Positions 1-13,050 of a stretch of DNA of 64,000 nt are shown here, in pieces. This stretch comes from Glandiceps talaboti (lineage: Eukaryota > Hemichordata > Enteropneusta > Spengelidae). Position 1 is the first letter of the stretch. Each line of letters opens with the position of its first letter. The stretch spans positions 7,009,142-7,073,141 of the forward strand of contig NC_135565.1 in NCBI RefSeq assembly GCF_964340395.1, read 5' to 3'. The notes below the pieces were generated by a model. That model ran no database searches. It was not told the DNA's origin and was given only the letters and a program-made list of their open reading frames with translations. Both the position numbers and the translations under genes were made by a program.

Positions 1-46
1 ATATACAACGAATGTTATAACAATATTATGTAGTGATGGAAGCCGT

Positions 47-700
<654 letters not shown>

Positions 701-705
701 GATTG

Positions 706-715
706 TATATATATA
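706..715 (+). promoter_or_regulatory. Putative TATA box of the chitin-binding peptide gene
   Basis: TATATATATA lies about 30 bp upstream of a short segment that ends in a perfect donor, GGAG|GTGAGT, at 767. The matching acceptor TTTTCAG at 2261-2267 opens the exon that contains the start codon. I infer a noncoding first exon of about 735-766, with transcription starting near 735. No transcript data are available, so the start is a prediction. Confidence 0.4.
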
Positions 716-734
716 GCGAGGGAATGTGCAGGTC

Positions 735-766
735 TACCAGATAAAATCCATAGCAGTCCATTGGAG
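735..766 (+). other. Predicted noncoding exon 1
   Basis: The span runs from about 30 bp after the TATA box to the consensus donor GTGAGT at 767. It would splice to 2268, leaving a 5' UTR of about 90 nt with no upstream ATG in the second exon. The TSS is inferred; the splice signals are visible. Confidence 0.35.
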
Positions 767-2323
767 GTGAGTTGATAATTATCTTAAATCTTACACGTTT
801 TACAACTTTCAGAGAGGGGGGGATGTTCATGTTGTGTTGCAGATATTTACGATGTTCTTTGTTAAGGGATTACGGTGATGATAACTTAGCAACACTGTGT
901 TAAACAATCTGGCTCCCCAGTTCTTGATTACAATGATAAACTTCACCATTACTCTTGATTGCAGAAAATACAGGAAAGACATAATATAACAGCAAAATTA
1001 ATATTATACTATAATTTATTTTAAACAACTGTATAAACACGTTTTTTTCTGTGAGAACTAATGGGATCCCAAAATGTTTCTGTATAATACGTCAACATTG
1101 AATTTTGACGTTAGAACCAAAGTGAAGGCGAGTTTTACACCATTCTTAAAAATTGCTTAGCAAGCTTAAATGTTGTCACGATTTGCACCAATACTCGAAA
1201 AAGTAGACATTTTTGTTCAACGATTTTTGTAATCCGATCAGTTAATTGTTAGTGTACATTTACTTATCTATGAAAGGTGAATGCTTATAAATACCTGGAC
1301 ATTGTCATCGCAGACCAGAAACATAGCTCGTCCAGCTGGAGCGATCAGATAGATCGTCCAGCTGAGATAATCCAGCCCTAGATCATTCTTTACAGATCGA
1401 AGAGATCGTCCCTGAAGATTATTCTCTCCTCCCTCCTTCTCTCCCTTATTCTCCCTTTTTAAAAACACTCCAAATTACAACAGATATAGCCCAGAAGAGA
1501 GGCGTTTCTCAATGTGTAAAGCATATTAAAATCATACTACAATTCTTATTTAATTCAAGTTTCACGTCACTAGTCATTCCAGATAGTTGATTGGATTGAA
1601 GTTCTTGATATCTGCATATAGTGACGTGATATTCAGATTATTATCTTACGTACCCAAGCGTATTACTTATTAAAATATTCTTAAGAAATGTATCTAAAAT
1701 ACTTTACTATTAAAATATTCTTATGACAGGTGTTGCCGACTTTGAAATTGTAATAAGTTTGTATGATGTCAAACAGACGTTTGACGTCAGCCGCCAGTGC
1801 GTCTGCAATTTCGATAAAGCACATAATAGTTTCTTTTGTCTTAAGTTCCGCATTGTTAGTATGAACTTGATTTACTGCTAACAAAGGATATACAAATACA
1901 ACTGGAGATCATTTTCACACTCTCAATGTTAATGATAAAAATACCTTTCTCCATTGTTTCACCCAGTTGCTTTCTTTTGTTACTCATGTTTCATTGTATC
2001 TAATTGGAATATCTTGCTTTGTGTTCAAACTTGTATATTGATTATGTTAAAGTGCTTGGTTTAAGACAATATAATCCATTAAATCGATACCATATTGGTT
2101 TTCTATCTGCAGTTTATGCTTTCTAGGTACAAAATATCTCAAGTTTATTTCTACGGTTGGAATGTATTTGACAATTGTATCTCTTAAATTACATATTTGT
2201 AGATCAGGACTAAATTTTAGACTATAACAGATAAACCACATCAGTTGTTACTTTTTGGTGTTTTCAGATTGAGAGGCTGACAAACATACTGTACCTTGCG
2301 TCATATCAGAACCTAGGCAGAGA

Positions 2324-4170
2324 ATGATGAAATTCGCCATTGCACTTTTCGTTGTGCTCGTAGCCATTGCCCAAGGGGAAGGTATGTATAATTAATAGTC
2401 AGAGTATTTTTCCGAAAAGAAAAACATCATAACGATGGTGTTTTTTTCAATGATAAATAGTTTCCTTTATTTACGTTTGGAATGCAATGTATGTGGTAAA
2501 TATTAATAAAGTCAGCAGCATCAAGAAAAATGGTGACGAAAGATGTAACTATGTCGTTATTTAGAACAGCAGCTCAAATACGAAACAAAGGATTATCGAA
2601 GCTTGAATATTTGTCAAAACATCTCCAAAATAAGAATGTCAGTTATGTAAAATGTAGGTCCCCCTTTACTTGAGCCTTCACGTACTCTACAGTGTCATGT
2701 AGTCTAAGAGTATTTGTGAAGAGCAATAAATACAGATATTTCATTACACAAATACAGTTGCAATTATGGGTGATTAGATCACGTTGTTTGCGGTCATTAA
2801 TCGTCGTCAAGTGTGCATGTGTGTGCATGCGTGCGTGTGTGCGCGTACCTGCTTGTGTGTGTGGAGGGGATGGATTATAATTTGAACACGCAGACAAGGA
2901 AACTTTTCGATCAAGAAACATTAACGTGCTCGGCAACAATTTGCTTCTGTACTTATTGCCTTGTTGATATATATCTAACTTTTTAGTGCAACATGTGAAT
3001 ATAGGTAAATAATGAGAAGCACATTCAAGTAGATAACAAGTTCCCACATTGTTTTAATGTTCGTCCATTCAAAATCAGTAGACAAGACTAATCTTTATTA
3101 CATCTGCATGCAGATTAATGCAAAGTCTGATATTCGTGAAGTAGTCTAAAGAGATCGAATTTGCGCATGCGTTACCCAAAAGGAGCAGACACTTAATGTT
3201 ACAAAGGTTAGGTTTCAATTAATGATCATTATGAAGCCCTGTCATGGCTACCTATGAAGAGATCAAGGTACATGTACATTTATCTGTAGTTGTCTGGTAC
3301 ATAAAGTGTATAAGAGGTCAACATAAGTGCTTATTACGGGGTTATTTTTTCACACATGTATACCTATTATGAATTGGTTAATTACTTGCGGGTATACAAA
3401 TGAAAATTATGACAGACTTTCAAATAAAACAAGGTGTGCAGATAATCATACATTATCTGTTTGTTTTTCAAATTGCAAGTATTAGTTGTGGACTGTGTTC
3501 AGCGTACATTACCGGGGTTGTAATTGAGTGATAGTAAATTTGTACTATGGTATGAGCATGTTCTGGTATATGGGATTAACCTAACCTGACGATTGTTAAT
3601 GTTATCAATTATCGTATAATTATACTATAGTTTTAAAGAGGAACAAATTTATATTTTGTACATCGTGGATTTAACACAACCATGTAGATTGTTTTGTATA
3701 TATCCCGAGGTACCCCAAAATACGTTCAGTTCTCACGCGATCTGAGGTTCTCCAAAATGCAATTTCTTTAGGCTCAAGGCCAGCAAGGGAGGTTATTGAA
3801 AACGCCCCATTATGTTCTCTCGATCGTGAGTAAACTTCGACAAACAGAAATAAAAATATGTTTCAAAGTTTGTAATCCAACGGCCCTCGATGACTCTTGT
3901 TATTGGTTGTATTGTTCTGTGACCGTTGGTAATATTAAGTTGTTGTAGTGTGATGTGTTTCAATTCGTACATATTTTTCGTTATATTAATGTAGAACCTG
4001 CCAAAAGTTGGAGAGATGACTTCCGTTGTGGACCCAATAATCCCCTAGCCGATGGCAGTCCAGCAGAGTGTGACCCTTCTGGATCTTATCCATGCTGTTC
4101 AACATATGGTTGGTGTGGTAGTACACCAACACACTGTGACTGTCCTGGTTGCACTGATTACAGGCATTAA
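2324..4170 (+). CDS. Secreted hevein-like chitin-binding peptide (two coding exons)
   Basis: Join 2324-2381 and 3995-4170, giving 77 residues. Exon 1 opens with two ATGs and encodes a classic signal peptide, MMKFAIALFVVLVAIAQGE: a Lys, then a hydrophobic core and an AQG-like cleavage site. Donor AG|GTATGT follows at 2382, in phase 1. Acceptor ATGTAG precedes 3995 and restores the frame. The mature part of about 58 residues has eight cysteines in the order C, C, CC, C, C-D-C, C. It includes PCCSTYGWCGST, the Gly/aromatic-rich core of type-1 (hevein) chitin-binding domains, and ends CPGCTDYRH. In that family, eight cysteines form disulfides and the aromatic residues contact N-acetylglucosamine. 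A single free-standing domain suggests a secreted lectin or antimicrobial peptide acting on chitin or peptidoglycan outside the cell; that role is inferred. Introns are 1.6 kb and, if the noncoding exon is real, 1.5 kb. A nearby poly(A) signal supports a complete gene. Confidence 0.85.
2811..2871. repeat. Degenerate (GT)n tract in intron
   Basis: An imperfect GTGTGCGTGC-type run within the 1.6-kb intron of the chitin-binding gene. Confidence 0.7.
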
Positions 4171-4840
4171 AAACATTGTATTCTATCAACACAATACTAA
4201 ATGTATGTATTACAAACTATTCTTCAAGTTTCTTAAAAAGTTATCAACGAATATCTCCTATTAGTCATCTAAGTAAAGTGTTCTAGAGTGAGCTATTTGA
4301 AATAAGTCACTGCTTATAGATTTAGTTTTATACCATACAACTACGATTTATTCAACCTACACTAATGACATACTGTTAAACAGACTTACTTACCTGACAA
4401 CATTAAGTTCGTCTGGCAATAATTGGTTCTATGGCACCAGAAAGAACACACAAACATATAATGATGTGATTGTAATTTGTCGTTGAATAGGGAACAATGA
4501 TACGTTAGCGTTGTAACTGTTGATGAGAAAACGACTTTGAACTTTTGTGAAATCATATTTATGGTATTCTAATATTGATACACGATTATAATTACTGAAT
4601 GACCAGACAGATTCTATCATTCTCTCTTTTTCAGGCGGTATCCTCCCTATGTAGAGTTAAGATATGGAATTAACTAACCTAGCTGTGATATGATGTAACG
4701 CATACAATTATCGTTGATATTGTAAGCTTGGCTTAAATATTTAAAAAAACAAAACAAAAAAAACACGTTATTTCCTAGTTATTGTTTTCTTTATTGGAGA
4801 ATCTGATCTTTGGAATAAAGTATCTGCAACAAACGGAAAT
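4171..4840 (+). other. Predicted 3' UTR
   Basis: This stretch follows the TAA of the chitin-binding peptide. The first canonical AATAAA on the plus strand is at 4814-4819 (GGAATAAAG), so the transcript probably ends near 4835. No competing ORF of note is present. Confidence 0.4.
4814..4819 (+). terminator. Polyadenylation signal AATAAA
   Basis: The only canonical plus-strand AATAAA between the stop codon at 4170 and 4840. It is consistent with a 3' UTR of about 660 nt. Confidence 0.45.
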
Positions 4841-5648
4841 AATAGACGTAGTTTTTATTCGTATGTTTTGTGAATTTACACCCTCCAGCAACTCTCTTGT
4901 TAGTTCGTCTGAGAACGATGTCAGTTCAAATTTCACAATCAGCTAGAAATAACAGATGTGCAAGTCAGAACTCTATTAATCATTTTCAAGACGTGCTTTG
5001 GACGAAATCTATCATTTTCCGTGATTTTTAACTGCGACAATGAAGATAAAATAACACCCACACGTGTAATATACATGTTTACGTTTATTTTCGACGTATA
5101 TTTCGATAACTCTTCCTAAGCAATGAAAAAGACCCAGATAAATTGACTCAAAAGTTCGGAAATCTTTTCAAACCAAGATAGATCTTGGAACAAATGTAAG
5201 GAGCGACACACTGCAGTCCCGGTCTGTACTCTTACGCGATAATTTCCTACTTTCACACCAAGAACAAAAAATATACGACAAATACGATGTACTCACTAAT
5301 CTAAAACGCAGTATGTCTTGTTGGAGTCGAAGCGATTGAAAATTTCGAGATGATGGGTAAATGTTTTTAGTGCAAAAACACACGGATAAGTGTGTACAGA
5401 TAGAGTGTCAAGCATCTCGAGTAGCGTCCACAAAATGATAATTAGCCTAATGTATGCAAAAGAAAATCGTGTTGTAAATCAGATATCCTTTGATGTTTAC
5501 CACAGTTGCGTATCCTGTTGCTGGAGGGTTTATGATTCAAGCAAGCGAGATTGAACTGTAACGTTTATCTTGAATTATAGTTGTTAGGCACTGGTTGTTG
5601 ATTATTGTTGCGTGGTATTCATTAAGATACAAACGTTAAACCCTGCAA
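4841..5648. other. No gene seen
   Basis: AT-rich sequence with short ORFs only. I see no repeat unit or recognisable coding signal on either strand. Confidence 0.5.
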
Positions 5649-5651
5649 GTC

Positions 5652-5731
5652 AACATACATACATACATACATACATACATACATACATACATACATACAT
5701 ACATACATTCATACATTCATACATTCATACA
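5652..5731. repeat. (ACAT)n microsatellite
   Basis: About 14 ACAT tetramers grading into TTCATACA variants. The Thr-Tyr-Ile-His peptide read across it is a repeat artefact. Confidence 0.95.
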
Positions 5732-5739
5732 ACACATCC

Positions 5740-6710
5740 GCGTGGCGATCTGTATGTGGAAGTAGACAACTTTTATGTCTGCACAAAGAAGAAATCACAC
5801 TTGACAAGGTGGTCACTAGTGATTGTAGCTGGCTCCCCTTGGTGTGGTGACTTCTATCAATCAGATGTAATTGACCCATACAGCAGTTGGCAATCACTTT
5901 AAATTCCAGGGTTGTCTCTGTGTGGAACCACTTTTCTACTATCATTGATCAGGTCTTTACTATGTTTACACATGAAAGGAAAGCAGTATGTTTGATATAG
6001 CAATTGAGTGTTGGCTTCAGGAATATCATTGCTGATTAGTTTTATTGAGACTGTAGGCAACAATGTGAAAATCTCTACTCTCCCATCGTGTATTTCTGCT
6101 GCACTAGTGTAATTGAAAGTCCACCATAATTTTAACTTAGTAACCATCCATGAAACCATTACCCCATCTAAATGTATGAAACAACTGATTGAAGCTTACA
6201 AAACACACGTGGATACTTGTAATGGCAAGATTCGTCCAATTGAAATCATCACGGACCATAAAACCTATCGGTTTTAGCACTGTTATATTATAGTTGTATA
6301 TTAAAAACTGTGTTAATACAGTTTACTGTATGTTTCTGGTTTAGGTCTGGAAGCACATTCTCTAAAATGGACCGTGGAATGACGAACGGACCCTCTCGGA
6401 CCGTCGCTGTTTCACTCATGCCTTACGTTGTTTACCTATGTAGTTCAATGGTGTGTGATGCTAGCATGAGATTTATGGGTAATGAATGATGTCATGAATG
6501 TGGTAAAAGGTCATAACCTAAGGTTTGGAGCCCCCATTTTGTGTGTTTTCATGTATGAACGCCCGATCTTTGTTGTCAAAATTTGAGGACATTCTGACAT
6601 CCCTATACCTTACCGCCAATTACAAAAGTGTTTTTGTTTTCACGGAAGACTAGGCAGTCAACAGAAGTGAGATAGCACGTAAATATTTTTTTCAGTCAAA
6701 TAAGGTGTGA
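5740..6710. other. No gene seen
   Basis: Mixed unique sequence. Two minus-strand ORFs (78 and 86 codons) lie here, but they have no recognisable motif, signal or repeat, so I do not call them. Confidence 0.4.
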
Positions 6711-6721
6711 CAGCTACTTTG

Positions 6722-6965
6722 AACAACGAAGATGAATTTACTGTACAACAAGTCAATAATGGTAACGCTACAGAGACGGGAGATGAAATAGACGGTGATG
6801 AACGGTGATAAACGTGGCCAGTGTAAAAATACGGAAGAGAATTATTCAGCAAACAACACCACTACCGCAGTTGAGGACACGGACGTGATAGAAGATGAAA
6901 ACAGAGAAAATGAAAACAGTGAACAAAGTCAGACAACTTTAGAAGTAACGACAACAATACATTAA
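6722..6965 (+). pseudogene. Possible remnant of an acidic coding segment
   Basis: Two adjacent stretches read as acidic, Asn/Thr-rich peptide in different frames. The stretch 6722-6805 contains NNEDEFTVQQVNNGNATETG and closes with TGA. The stretch 6840-6965 contains VEDTDVIEDENRENENSEQ and ends TTTIH-TAA. The biased but non-repetitive composition looks coding-like. The stops and frame change suggest either a decayed exon or chance. No family is recognised. Confidence 0.2.
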
Positions 6966-7710
6966 CATATTTTCAAAAGTATACATGTCAAGAAGTGAGG
7001 CTGAGGTTTACATAACGATGTCACTTTTCCTGCTTCATAAATAATTGTACTATAAAACTAAGCAAACAGAAAGTAGTTGCTTTCCTGTGCTTTGATTCCG
7101 TGTGTTCCTCGAAGCAGCCGTATGAATGAGAAGCAATATATTTAGATATCTCTTTATGAACTGCAAAATTAAAATTAAAATGTGCAAGGTGTAAATACAG
7201 GAAGTAGAGAAGTTCATTATATATGCAAATATGCTAATGTTATGAAAATTCCCAATTGCTTGTCTACATATACATAATTATGTTTCTAAAAATAGCTGCA
7301 ATACACAACGTGGTGAGGAAGTAGATCTAACTATGTAACAAGTACAAACATGCAGTGGGTGAAATCTTTAGATGGATTAATTTTCTCTTATTAGACTGAT
7401 CTGGTGGATGAAGAACAATCAATCATTTGTTATGCAAATATTGTCAACCTAGTAGCTATGTAAGTTTATATTTACTGGTAACCGCCTGAGGGCAGAGACC
7501 AAAACAAAAACCAGATTTGTTTTTCATCACAACACTTTGTAATATTATAATAGTCTATCCTGTTGAACAAGATAGTTATAGAATTATGTATGCAAAGGTT
7601 AACACAAATAGGAGTGTTGGCTTTTTTGTTTATTGCAAGAATGTCTTGCCTCAGTGTACAACATGCCTCTTCTAATAAATCACAGCCAATGCCTATAACT
7701 CTTGTACGTG
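6966..7710. other. No gene seen
   Basis: AT-rich sequence with no coding signal, repeat unit or foldback that I can support. Confidence 0.45.
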
Positions 7711-7736
7711 ACAGGCAGGCAGACAGACAGACAGAC

Positions 7737-7771
<35 letters not shown>

Positions 7772-7852
7772 GACAGACAGACAGACAGACCGACAGAGAC
7801 AGAGACAGAGAGACAGAGACAGGCAGAGACAGACGGACAGACATACATACAA
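7711..7852. repeat. (ACAG)n microsatellite
   Basis: A CAGACAGA tetramer array, interrupted by GAGACAGA variants and ending in ACATACATAC. The Arg-Gln-Thr-Asp and Cys-Leu-Ser-Val ORFs on the two strands are its translations. Confidence 0.95.
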
Positions 7853-8860
7853 GAAACTGAAGAAAGAGTGATCCAGAGAGACGGAACGATGGAGAGGGAC
7901 ATTATAGCTTAAATTTGAATATAAGTAGCTACTTTGTAGGTGTAGCGGTTTGGTAGTATGAGTATATTCATGGACCCAGCCTTTTATCTTTGATGGTGCA
8001 TCAAGTACCAATGCCTATGTTCTCATACTTGATTTGGTATTGTATGGTCAGTATAACGACCCTTAATTTCTTTATCGTGGTGTGTTCCAGTCATCGCCGG
8101 ATCATCAGATTACCAGATTGTTTAATCAGAGAGTACTACAAGAAGTTTGGCTTGCTGATATTTTTTATTTCTTTCGACTATTCGATGCTGTATCCTCGAA
8201 GAGACCATGTGCTTTATGTAAATGAGGCAGTCTTTCGTCATCGTCGCATATAGAAATAGCGCGCCAAGTTCTGTACACGTGTTATGTTAGCCGTTTGCCG
8301 TTGAACATTTCCTGTAATTATCAACGACTGTGAACGCTATCCTGTGTGATTACCTTCATTGGTTGATATTGAGGAAGACTAAAGGGCCGTTGTGCCGATC
8401 CGAGCTAGGGGTAATAATTGTATTAGGGGTAGACCACTCGATATCCTGGTGGGGGGGGGGGGGCTTTGAAGATTGGTGGAGAGTCATTATTTTTTTCCCA
8501 CCTGCTTGCCTGAGAATTATTTTTTTCTCCTTCGCCTATGCTGGCAACTTTTTTTTCTTTGCTTCTTTGAGATATCTGGATTTTTTTTTACATCAATGTT
8601 AGACACCTACATTTGTTGCCACAATTTTTTCTGTTTGGTTTTCGCACACGGCGATACAGAGAGTAAAAAGATGTTATTCTATCACACAGATTATATTTAT
8701 AATTATAATTATATTAAGAATTATATTTGATTTTCAATTAAATAAACATCATTGACAGTTTTTATGCCATAGTATGGTGTCACACTGAAAATAAAAATCG
8801 GAAACTTGATTGGTGAGCTCAAACATTTAGATAGACCGGTCAGTTTCTCCAGCTTGAAGG
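7853..8860. other. No gene seen; 13-base poly-G run
   Basis: Mostly unique sequence with T-rich stretches near 8490-8600 and a G homopolymer at 8451-8463. Overlapping ORFs at 8330-8730 are phenylalanine-rich because of the poly-T and lack domain features. Confidence 0.45.
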
Positions 8861-8879
8861 GATGGGGGTGTGGGGGTGT

Positions 8880-9730
8880 CAGTGTTTTTTTTCCATTCGG
8901 CCTACAAAAGTCACTGACCCCCGTGAATAAAGTTTCATAGCATCTGACAGCAAGCTGTAGAGGGAAGAGCTTTGAGACTGGGTATGTCCATCTCTTGTGT
9001 GAGTGTGTGTTAATGTTGACACTAAGAGGTGAAAGAACTGTGATATGAGATTGGAACAGGGTCTCCCCCTAGAAGCCCTGGAGGTTTTTTTACTTCTAAA
9101 GGCAATGTTTAGGCTATTCACAGACACTTTCAGACAATAATTTTCAAACTTTACAAGACAGCTCTAACATGTAAAAAGCAACTACGTGAGGTTGAAACAT
9201 TTTTGAAATATAGTTTCATAGCATCTTGACACTAAGAGGTGGAGGAAAGAACTGTGATTTGAGACTGGAACATGTCTACCTCTTACGGGGAGGGGGTGTT
9301 CTAGGGGGTCTCCCCCTAGAAGCCCTGGAGGTTTTTTACTTTTAAAGGCAGTTTTCAGGGTATTCACGGACACTTTCAGACAATAATTTGCAAGCTTTAC
9401 AAGACAGCTCTAACAATTGTAAAAAAGCTACTACACATGGTTGAAACATTTTTGAAATAAAGTTTCATAGCATGTTGACAGTAAGAGGTGGAGGGAAGAA
9501 CTTTGATTTGAGGCTTGGACATGTCTACCTCTTATGGGGTGGGGGGTCCTAGGGGGTCTCCCCTAGAAGCTTTTCAAGTTTTTTTTTTACCAATTTTGGT
9601 GAATCTTATTGTTGGTTTAACGAATGAGTGGCCTCTTGGGTGATGGAGTCCAAGGGGTTCCCCCCCAGCCAGATCTGCATTTTTTGGTTTCTATTTAGGC
9701 AATTTTTAGGTTATTCATAGCCTCTGAGAT
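8880..9730. repeat. Diverged tandem repeat, about 250-280 bp unit, 3-4 copies
   Basis: The anchor AGTTTCATAGCAT recurs at 8931, 9212 and 9461. Each time it is followed by a GGTGGAGGGAAGAACT-like stretch, the GC-rich block GGGTCTCCCCCTAGAAGC, a poly-T and TCACGGACACTTTCAGAC. A fourth, partial copy runs to about 9730. Minus-strand ORFs in copies 1 and 2 start with similar peptides (MSVNSLNIAF, MSVNTLKTAF). They end at different points and have no domain, so I treat them as repeat shadows. Confidence 0.75.
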
Positions 9731-10560
9731 ATATATTGCCAAGCATCGAAAAGCTAAAGAAAATATAACTTTTTAAATAAGTTTTCCATGTTATAAATGT
9801 GGGCCTGTAACATTGGTATAGGGGCATTGATATTGCATGTATAGTAAAGTTACTGATGTGTTAGAGCACTTTAGGAGGTCATACCTAGTGTACAATAGAA
9901 ACTTGAATTTGTGTTGTGGTGTCGATACAAGTAGTGTCTGAAATAGGAAGTATATCATCCCTTTTGACAAATTCATACTGAAGAGACTAGAACAATTTAG
10001 ATTAAGTTCTTTTATAAACTATCCAATAGTATGAAGATTACCATTACAAAACCTTCAAGTTCTCTTTTGCCCCAAAGTGTAAGATAAGTGAAGCACTGAT
10101 TGTGAAACAGCCAAACACTTACATGGCATGTTCTGTAACTAGTGTGGTAGCTAGGTAATACATGTATTATATGTATAATTTTATGTATAGTTATGTTTGA
10201 ACCCTTACATGAAGTAATATCTTAATCATTTATGAAAGAAATAGAGACAAGAACAAATATATATATGTACGACAGGCTAACGAAACTGACTGGTCCCTGA
10301 CATGTGTTTGAAACTGTTTGTCATGATTTGACAAGTGTCCTGGTTGGAGAGGTACGAGCAGGTTGAACAGTATACTCGAACCTGTGCATCATTTCCCTGC
10401 CAAGACATTTTTTTCTAGCAGCAGTGGTCCATCTTCTTTTTTTTTCATCACCCACTCATATGCGGATTTTTTTTTCAAGCAAATCCATTTGGCATCTTTT
10501 TTTCCCCGAAATCTTCCAAGCCCCCTCCCCCCTCCCCAGGATATCAAATGGTCCATCCCT
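9731..10560. other. No gene seen
   Basis: AT-rich sequence with poly-T and pyrimidine runs at 10430-10530. Nothing is recognisable as a gene. Confidence 0.45.
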
Positions 10561-10561
10561 T

Positions 10562-10628
10562 AGAGCTTTGAGCACGGAGTGGGAAAGCGCTACATAAGAA
10601 CCCAACATTATTGTTATTATTATTATTT
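10562..10628 (+). mobile_element. 3' tail of a non-LTR retroelement or SINE
   Basis: GGGAAAGCGCTACATAAGAA followed by (ATT)n. A GGAAAGCGCTATATAA-like sequence before an ATT-type tail is a common 3' end of LINE/SINE elements in marine animals. Only the tail is recognisable; the body is not. Confidence 0.5.
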
Positions 10629-10698
10629 CCTATCATCGATCGAACGCTTTCCTGATTACCTAATTCTACAATTTCTATATAGGGTAGAGTTGCTATAG

Positions 10699-10701
<3 letters not shown>

Positions 10702-10755
<54 letters not shown>
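10702..10755. repeat. (GT)n microsatellite
   Basis: About 27 GT dinucleotides without interruption. Confidence 0.97.
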
Positions 10756-10756
<1 letters not shown>

Positions 10757-10759
10757 CAA

Positions 10760-11644
<885 letters not shown>

Positions 11645-12350
11645 TGCCAAGGGGGCAGAAATATGTCTTGCACTTAGAATTTGGCAAGGTTGTTAATTTA
11701 CAGAACTTTGCATGCAAATTACATTATATCTATTTTAGCAAACGTAATTACATATGACAGTCATGTAAATTGTAATGTAGTTTTGTAAAGTACCTGTCGA
11801 AACGATACCACATTCAAAGGTAAAAAGAAACAGATTTAAACTGAGTGCCTAGCAAAGATATTTGGGCATATACACAGTGTTGGAATGAACACCTCTGAAC
11901 TACAGCTCTTATTAATGATGTATGTACCACTTAATTTGAAAATTTTATACGGAACTGTATGAAGTTTTAAGATTACATTGTTAACAAATTGTCTAATTAT
12001 AAAAACATTAATTATGCAAATTAACTCAGTTTATACATTTCATCATCAAGCTTAAATGCCGCATGTACGTCTTTAGTATAAATGCATGTGCTAAATTGCC
12101 TGAAATTTAAAGTTTGCATTTAAAACATAATTAAAATCATTAAAAATGTGAATTACCCATTAAAGGTAATAAAAGCTACATCAAGAAACCTCAAGGGCGT
12201 ATTGTTATGATTGACATATGTACCAAATAATATGGAATTGCAGTTTAAATTCTTAAGATAAGGCTAATTACCGAAATCACTAAGTATACAAATTACTCAT
12301 TACAATTATAAACAAATATGCTGATAAGCTTTTTTGTTTCTCATAATTAT
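11645..12350. other. No gene seen
   Basis: Very AT-rich sequence with many ATTAA words. No coding signal. Confidence 0.45.
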
Positions 12351-12351
12351 T

Positions 12352-13050
12352 TGTACTAATTTGAAACTTGAATATGCACTTATCAAGCCACCATGATAAA
12401 TTAAATTCATAATTATCTGAGGTACAATGAATAAAAAAGAGTTGCCAAATTTCCTATGTGTATTAACATTTCCTCACCTGTTATGTTACAATATAATTTT
12501 TTATCAAATATGTACACTTTCTATCTAACTGTTGTCAAAATCCGAAATCAGCATGTAATATTAAAAATAACAGCCTGAGAGTCAATTGTTAATTTTAATA
12601 AGAAGGCTAGGAAGTCAAAATCACTCCCAAAATCCTTGGTTGGCCCCATTATCTGCTTCAAATGTTTCCAATTGTAAACATAATATGGTGAATTTGTAGA
12701 TGTTACAGAGTTAATGGGCCAGTGTTGACACGTTCAGTACTGCAATGAAAGGAATTCCACTCCTGAATTGGGGTCAAAATAAATACACACACATGGGTTT
12801 TGCAACACACTCATATGGTATTCTTCTTTACGTGTAAATGAATGACCATCCTGACACTTCGTTATCATCATGGATCAAATGCAGCCTTTTGTAGAGGATA
12901 ACGCGTATAATAAGTAAACGATGTCGAGTTTAAGAGATGTCTTTCAAGCTATAATTTCAAATTAATCCATAGCATTAGTAACATTAAATTACATTGATTT
13001 TTGTATCAGTCTTATTTCTACAAAACAATAGTATACAATTACACAAATCC
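12352..13050 (+). repeat. Interspersed repeat family B, uninterrupted copy
   Basis: Shares long colinear blocks with 14808-16760, for example TTAACATTTCCTCA, GAGAGTCAATTG, GTCAAAATCACTCCC, CCAGTGTTGACA, CTCCTGAATTGG and GATGTCTTTCAAGC. In this copy the AGGAA and GTCAAAATC blocks are contiguous at about 12608-12617. No ORF is conserved between copies, so the repeat is probably noncoding or long dead. Confidence 0.75.
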
